From: Acidobacteriota bacterium
GTDB taxonomy: Bacteria > Acidobacteriota > Terriglobia > Terriglobales > Acidobacteriaceae
Direction: 5' to 3'
Length of the DNA stretch: 17,839 bases
Assembly: GCA_021799405.1 (NCBI GenBank)
Contig: JAJZAL010000093.1
Location: 1-17,839, forward strand
Part shown: positions 14,127 through 17,839 of the stretch, piece after piece
Layout: each line of letters starts with the position of its first letter
Numbering within the stretch: the first letter of the stretch is position 1
Position numbers and translations under genes: made by a program
Notes under the pieces: generated by a model
The model's database searches: none
What the model saw: only the letters and a program-made list of their open reading frames with translations
What the model was told of the DNA's origin: nothing

Positions 14127-15728
14127 ATGCAGGAACCGGCTTCCATACCGTATACGCTGATCGACAACAGGCTGCGGACCACTGGCACGATTAGCAAATC
14201 CCCCTTCATCTGCGGGCGCCTGCCAGGCAGCGATCTCGTCCTCAGCCATCCCTACGTCTCGCGGCGGCACGCGCAGATCACCTTTGAAGATGGCGCCTAT
14301 ATGCTCGTCGACCTGGGCAGCCGTCATGGCACTTACGTTAATGGAAAGCTCATCAAAGACCGCTGCCAGCTCCGGGAAGGAGATACTCTCGCCTTCGGCA
14401 CTCTCTCCGGGCCGGTCCTTCACTTCGGCGTCAACTCTGCCACGTCCACCTCGACCATCCGCGACATCATTCAGCAAATACCCGAGATTGGCACTGCCAA
14501 CACTTCGATCGAGAAGCTGCGCTGGTTCTTCGACGCCGCCCGCAAGCTCACCGGCGAAGGCGGCATGGAGCAGATTCTCGCTGCCCTGCTCGAAACCACC
14601 CTCGAATTGACCGAGGTCGAGCGCGGCTACGTCTTCCTCTGCGCCCCGTCCGGCGAGCTCAAACTCGCCATGGGCCGCAGCCGCGAAGGCACACCGCTCA
14701 CTGACGACGCAACAGTCTCCCACGGCGCCATCCGCGAAGCCCTCAAGACCGCCAGGGAGTTCATCGTTACCGACACTCTGAGCAGCGAGCAACGCACAGA
14801 AAGTGTGGTTGCCCACAGCATCCGTAGCGTCATCTGCATCCCTTTGCGCCGGCATCGCGGCTCCAGCAGTGACCGCGAATCGCAGATCCTCGGCCTGCTC
14901 TATCTCGACAGCCGCCTGCGTCCGGGCACACTTTCCGAGGTGGATAGCAACCTGCTCCGCGCCATCTCTACCGACGCCGCAGCACTCATCGACAACGCAC
15001 AACTGGCCATCGCGGAAGAAAACGAGCGCCGTTATCGAGAAGAACTCGACGTCGCCGCAAAGATTCAAAGCAATCTCATGACGGCGAAGCTCCCCAGCGT
15101 GTCCTTCGCCACCGTCGCCGCCCGCTCTGTCCCCTGCCGCGAAATAGGGGGCGACTTCTTCCTTGCCATCGCCAATGAAGATGCCCTCACGGTTGCAGTT
15201 GCCGACATCTCCGGCAAAGGCATTTCAGCCGCCATTCTCGCCTCCACCATGCAGGGCATGCTGTACGCTCAGCTTCACTCCCGGCTGCCTCTCGACGCCA
15301 TCGCCGATGCCATCAACCAGTACATCTGCGACAAGGACATTGGTAAATACGCCACCATGACCATCGTCCGGATCTACGCCGGCGGCCGCACCGAATACAT
15401 CAATTGCGGCCACGTCCCGCCCTTTGTCTGCTCCCAGACCGGCGCCATCCGCCTGCCCGAATCCAACCTTCCCGTCGGCATGATCGAACGCGCCGATTTC
15501 CACGTCGGAGAAGCTCAGCTCGCACCGGGCTCTCGCCTCCTCATCGTCACAGACGGCGTGACCGAAGCCCGTGATACACAGGGCGACTTCTTCGGCGAAG
15601 AACGTGTCGAGCTCGCCATCTCTCACTGCGACAGCATGGATGATCTCTTCCGTCAGGTCCAGGCCTTCTGCGAATCCAACGAGAACGACGACGACTGCAC
15701 GATTCTTGAAGTCTGCTACTCCGGCTAA
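14127..15728 (+). CDS. FHA-GAF-PP2C (SpoIIE/RsbU-type) protein phosphatase
   Basis: A cytoplasmic signalling protein of 533 residues with three modules. The FHA domain (about 8-100) has GRLPGSDLVLSHPYVSRRH and SRHGTYVNG, which form the phosphothreonine-binding loops. A GAF domain follows (about 145-295) for small-ligand or protein sensing, then a short helical linker (NERRYREELDVAAKIQ, about 299-314). The SpoIIE-type PP2C phosphatase covers about 320-533. Metal-binding aspartates are all visible: Asp343 in GGDFF, Asp360 in ADISGKG, Asp476 in VTDGVTEA and the DDDCT group at 521-525. Family members dephosphorylate anti-sigma-factor antagonists in partner-switching pathways, but no anti-sigma factor or antagonist gene lies nearby, so its target is unknown. 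I prefer the ATG at 14127; a GTG six bases earlier is in frame. No ribosome binding site is evident. The gene is convergent with the FAD oxidoreductase gene. Confidence 0.9.
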   Translation: MQEPASIPYTLIDNRLRTTGTISKSPFICGRLPGSDLVLSHPYVSRRHAQITFEDGAYMLVDLGSRHGTYVNGKLIKDRCQLREGDTLAFGTLSGPVLHFGVNSATSTSTIRDIIQQIPEIGTANTSIEKLRWFFDAARKLTGEGGMEQILAALLETTLELTEVERGYVFLCAPSGELKLAMGRSREGTPLTDDATVSHGAIREALKTAREFIVTDTLSSEQRTESVVAHSIRSVICIPLRRHRGSSSDRESQILGLLYLDSRLRPGTLSEVDSNLLRAISTDAAALIDNAQLAIAEENERRYREELDVAAKIQSNLMTAKLPSVSFATVAARSVPCREIGGDFFLAIANEDALTVAVADISGKGISAAILASTMQGMLYAQLHSRLPLDAIADAINQYICDKDIGKYATMTIVRIYAGGRTEYINCGHVPPFVCSQTGAIRLPESNLPVGMIERADFHVGEAQLAPGSRLLIVTDGVTEARDTQGDFFGEERVELAISHCDSMDDLFRQVQAFCESNENDDDCTILEVCYSG

Positions 15729-15844
15729 AGCAGACCCACTGCGTGCGTAACCCGGAACGAAAAGGCCCTGCGTCGCCTTTCCGCCATGAAAGGCCGCACT
15801 TGCAAGAGTTCGGCAGAATATCGAAGCAGCAACTTCACATCTAA

Positions 15845-15956
15845 AGCATTTCCCCTATGACTGTGAGCTTTCTGAATTCAACCAGGCGCAGCTTTTCTTA
15901 ACGGAAAAAGCTGCGTTGAGATTCTCTCTTCGGTCTATACCAATAGGGGAAATGCT
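15845..15956. mobile_element. MITE-like element, 112 bp, flanked by CTAA direct repeats
   Basis: Perfect 14-bp terminal inverted repeats AGCATTTCCCCTAT (15845-15858) and ATAGGGGAAATGCT (15943-15956) bound the element. A direct CTAA flanks each side (15841-15844 and 15957-15960), as expected of a 4-bp target duplication; the sequence fits the YTAR target known for IS5-type transposases. Inside is a second inverted repeat, CGCAGCTTTT (15887-15896) with AAAAGCTGCG (15906-15915), around a 9-base loop. No coding frame is present. The 256-base spacer holding it separates two convergent genes, so the RNA could also form a long hairpin at their 3' ends. Nothing else is recognised in 15729-15840 apart from a weak 6-bp stem at 15761-15780. 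Confidence 0.6.
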
Positions 15957-15984
15957 CTAATTGCCTCTGATTTCAGACCCCGCC

Positions 15985-17103
15985 TCAGCGCGCCGTTGTT
16001 GTCAGCAGACTCCAGCAGAACTGCGGTCCGCGCTGCAGCGCAAATCCGGACAATCCCCGCAACCCGATATGCACCGCGAGGAAATCGCTGAAAAACTCCG
16101 GCCGCTCCTCAAATGTCTCCAGTGTCCGCGCTGCAAGCGCAGGAAATCGATCCATCAGCAACAGCAACGCAGCCATCCGATGAGGCAGGCGTCCAATCCT
16201 CTGGTGCGCATGCGAGTACGCCTCCAGATTTCGCTCCGCGATTGCCTTCGCCAACGCCTCCGCCTGCAGAAAACAACTCGCCATCCCTTCACCAGTCACC
16301 GCATCCACCGAACCCGACGCATCTCCCACGAGCGCCACTGTGCCCCGTTCCACTTCCCGCAGGATCCGTGTTGCCGAAACCGCCCCGCGTTGCATCGAAG
16401 CCACAGGCGCCGCACCCACCCGCTCCGCAAGCGCCGGAAACTCTTCCAGCCACTCTTCTGCTTCGCGCTGCGGATCGCGCCCTACAAATGCCACGCAAAC
16501 ACAATCCTCCGCCACAGGCGTGACATAGGCCTGCCCGTGTTCAGCCCAGTGAACCTCCACCAGATCCGTCCACGGTTCCACCCTGTAGTGCCGCCGCAGC
16601 CCATAGCGCAGGTCCTCTTTCCGGCAAGCTTCCATGCCGGCCCATCTCCTCACCGTCGACGATTGCCCATCCGCGCCCACCAGGTACCGGAAGCTCAGTT
16701 CCTCCCCATCCACCAAGGCTCGGCTCGGCCCCAGCAACTGGCAATGGGAATTCCACTGGAGCTTCACGCCGCAGGCTTCTGCCCGCTCCGCCAGCCGCGC
16801 ATGCAACCGCAGCCGCCTCACTCCCATCCCCACGCCTGCCGAAAATCGCGCCTCGACCGACCGCCGGGAATCGCAGAATCGAATCCCCCTGAATGGCACA
16901 CCATCCGCAGCACCCATCGACACGCCCAGCCGCTCCAGTGCCGCCAGCGCCCCCGGCATCAATCCCTCACCGCACGCTTTGTCAATCGCCGGCGTCAACG
17001 CATCCACCACCGTGACGTCCGCTCCGTGCTGCCGCAGAGCAATCCCCGCTGCAAGTCCCGCAGGACCCCCGCCAAGCACCAGAACTTCGGTAGACATTCG
17101 CAT
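15985..17103 (-). CDS. FAD-dependent oxidoreductase (geranylgeranyl reductase / FAD_binding_3-like)
   Basis: A 372-residue flavoprotein. The N-terminal Rossmann motif is VLVLGGGPAGLAAG (7-20), with Asp34 at the end of the second strand for ribose contact. KACGEGLMP (42-50) is a signature of the geranylgeranyl-reductase-like branch. VGADGQSSTVRR (142-153) and VALVGDASGSVDAVTGEG (256-273) are the second and third FAD-binding motifs. The substrate is unknown; relatives hydroxylate or reduce lipids, quinones and polyketides. The start is the ATG at 17103, or the ATG two codons later; a stop codon 18 bases upstream in the same frame rules out a longer form. The ribosome binding site is weak. The gene lies 70 bases downstream of motB on the same strand and may share its transcript, although I see no functional link. 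The MITE-like element ends only 25 bases beyond its stop codon. Confidence 0.85.
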   Translation of the reverse strand: MRMSTEVLVLGGGPAGLAAGIALRQHGADVTVVDALTPAIDKACGEGLMPGALAALERLGVSMGAADGVPFRGIRFCDSRRSVEARFSAGVGMGVRRLRLHARLAERAEACGVKLQWNSHCQLLGPSRALVDGEELSFRYLVGADGQSSTVRRWAGMEACRKEDLRYGLRRHYRVEPWTDLVEVHWAEHGQAYVTPVAEDCVCVAFVGRDPQREAEEWLEEFPALAERVGAAPVASMQRGAVSATRILREVERGTVALVGDASGSVDAVTGEGMASCFLQAEALAKAIAERNLEAYSHAHQRIGRLPHRMAALLLLMDRFPALAARTLETFEERPEFFSDFLAVHIGLRGLSGFALQRGPQFCWSLLTTTAR

Positions 17104-17173
17104 CTTTGACCCATCAGTCTACCCCTGCGGTTCCACCTCTCGCCGCAGCCCCGGGGCAATCACTTGGATGCCA

Positions 17174-17839
17174 TCACTTTGTCTTCCTATTCCCTCCCGG
17201 CAGCCTGCCCACGCTCTGACCAGCCCCAGCGGCAACAGGCTGCATTGCTGTCTTCCCCGACGGCGCTTCCTCCATCGCGTTCACTCCCGGCGTCACGGTC
17301 AGGTAGTGCACGACAATCGAAACCCGCCGGTTTGACGGATCAAATGGTTTCTGCGGCAGCCGCAGGTCATTGTCACCGTATCCACGCACCTCGGATACCT
17401 GGCCCTTGCGCAGCCCGCTCGACTGCATCAACCGCCGCGCCGCATTCGCGCGGTCCGTCGAAAGATCCCAGTTCGTATACCCGGTGTTGCTCACGTACGG
17501 CTTCGCGTCCGTGTACCCTTCAATCGAAATACGGTTGGGAACCTGCCCCAGTTGCCTCGCCAGCAGCGTCAACATATCCTTCCCGCTTGCACTGAGTTCG
17601 GCGCTCCCGTTCTGAAAAAATGTCCCGTGCTTGGCCTCCATCAGTTCGATACGCAAACCCTCCGGCGTAACCGTCACCTGCACCTGGTTCTTCAGCGGTT
17701 TCAGCGTCGTCCGGGCCTGCATCGCCTGCTCAATCCTCTTCTTCAGATTCCGGATGTCCTGCTTCTTCCACGACAGACTATCCGTCGCTCCATTCCTGTC
17801 CGTCCCCGTTTCGGCCGAATTGCTCAACGGGTTGCGAAA
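17174..17839 (-). CDS. motB: Flagellar motor stator protein MotB, C-terminal part (runs off window)
   Basis: The last 221 residues of a MotB-type stator subunit; the membrane helix with the proton-binding Asp lies outside the window. The visible part begins FRNPLS, resembling the segment just after the MotB plug. A charged helix follows (about 24-45), then the OmpA-type peptidoglycan-binding domain (about 50-180): VTPEGLRIELM, a FFQNGSAELSASG strand, ISIEGYTDAKPY, GYTNWDLSTDRANAARRLM and SNRRVSIVV. The DLSTDRA and NRR residues are the usual peptidoglycan contacts. The close match to the proteobacterial MotB pattern (GYxNWxLSxDRANAxRR) favours MotB over a generic OmpA-like protein. The tail of about 40 residues after the domain is Gly/Pro-rich and without recognised motif. 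motA would be expected upstream, beyond the right edge. The cell may therefore be motile. Confidence 0.88.
   Translation of the reverse strand, partial: FRNPLSNSAETGTDRNGATDSLSWKKQDIRNLKKRIEQAMQARTTLKPLKNQVQVTVTPEGLRIELMEAKHGTFFQNGSAELSASGKDMLTLLARQLGQVPNRISIEGYTDAKPYVSNTGYTNWDLSTDRANAARRLMQSSGLRKGQVSEVRGYGDNDLRLPQKPFDPSNRRVSIVVHYLTVTPGVNAMEEAPSGKTAMQPVAAGAGQSVGRLPGGNRKTK

Noticed and set aside
14112..15068. 318-codon - strand open frame opposite the FHA-GAF-PP2C gene
   Set aside because: Antisense shadow; the + strand product has three complete domains with catalytic residues.
15761..15780. AAAGGC/GCCTTT hairpin after the phosphatase stop as terminator
   Set aside because: Only 6 bp and followed by CCGCC rather than a T run.
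15961..17109. 382-codon + strand open frame opposite the FAD oxidoreductase gene
   Set aside because: Pro/His/Arg-rich shadow; the - strand frame has all FAD-binding motifs.

Overview
The window looks like chromosomal DNA from a GC-rich Gram-negative bacterium, most probably an Acidobacteriota member (Terriglobia type). This rests on gene content rather than a marker gene: two Oar-like TonB-dependent receptors with an N-terminal carboxypeptidase-regulatory-like domain, a CRTAC1/ASPIC-UnbV protein, a fused YncE-propeller/phosphoesterase, and strongly C-ending codon use that leaves long open shadow frames opposite most genes. No rRNA, tRNA, CRISPR array or intact transposase gene was seen.

Layout. 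1-464 (-) is the 5' end of an Oar-like receptor gene, with a long leader and a good sigma70-type promoter at 718-747. A possible 45-aa small gene (764-901, -) lies between it and a secreted GH51 alpha-L-arabinofuranosidase (923-2971, -). Divergent from GH51 is a Tat-exported CRTAC1-like protein (3379-5148, +), then a secreted GH43 glycosidase (5323-6471, +). A convergent spacer carrying three inverted repeats (6506-6705) separates GH43 from a MIP channel gene (6739-7527, -). Divergent from that is a secreted or lipid-anchored beta-propeller/phosphoesterase (7599-10304, +), followed by a full-length 1175-aa Oar-like receptor (10444-13971, +) with its own terminator. Next come a FHA-GAF-PP2C signalling phosphatase (14127-15728, +), a compact inverted-repeat element flanked by CTAA (15841-15960), a FAD-dependent oxidoreductase (15985-17103, -), and the C-terminal part of MotB (17174-17839, -), which runs off the window.

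How the genes work together. The left half reads as a small arabinan/arabinoxylan-use locus. GH51 and GH43 would release arabinose or xylose units outside the cytoplasm, and the adjacent Oar-like receptor could import products. LacI/cre-like operator candidates with an AAnCGnTT core lie in front of the receptor, GH51 and GH43 genes, so joint control by a LacI-family regulator encoded elsewhere is a reasonable hypothesis. The right half is a mixture: envelope/transport genes, a signalling phosphatase and a motility gene.

The most unusual items are the MITE-like element at 15841-15960, the operator set, the structured leader in front of the CRTAC1 gene, the non-canonical pore motif and predicted wide filter of the MIP channel, and the apparently leaderless start of the FHA-GAF-PP2C gene.
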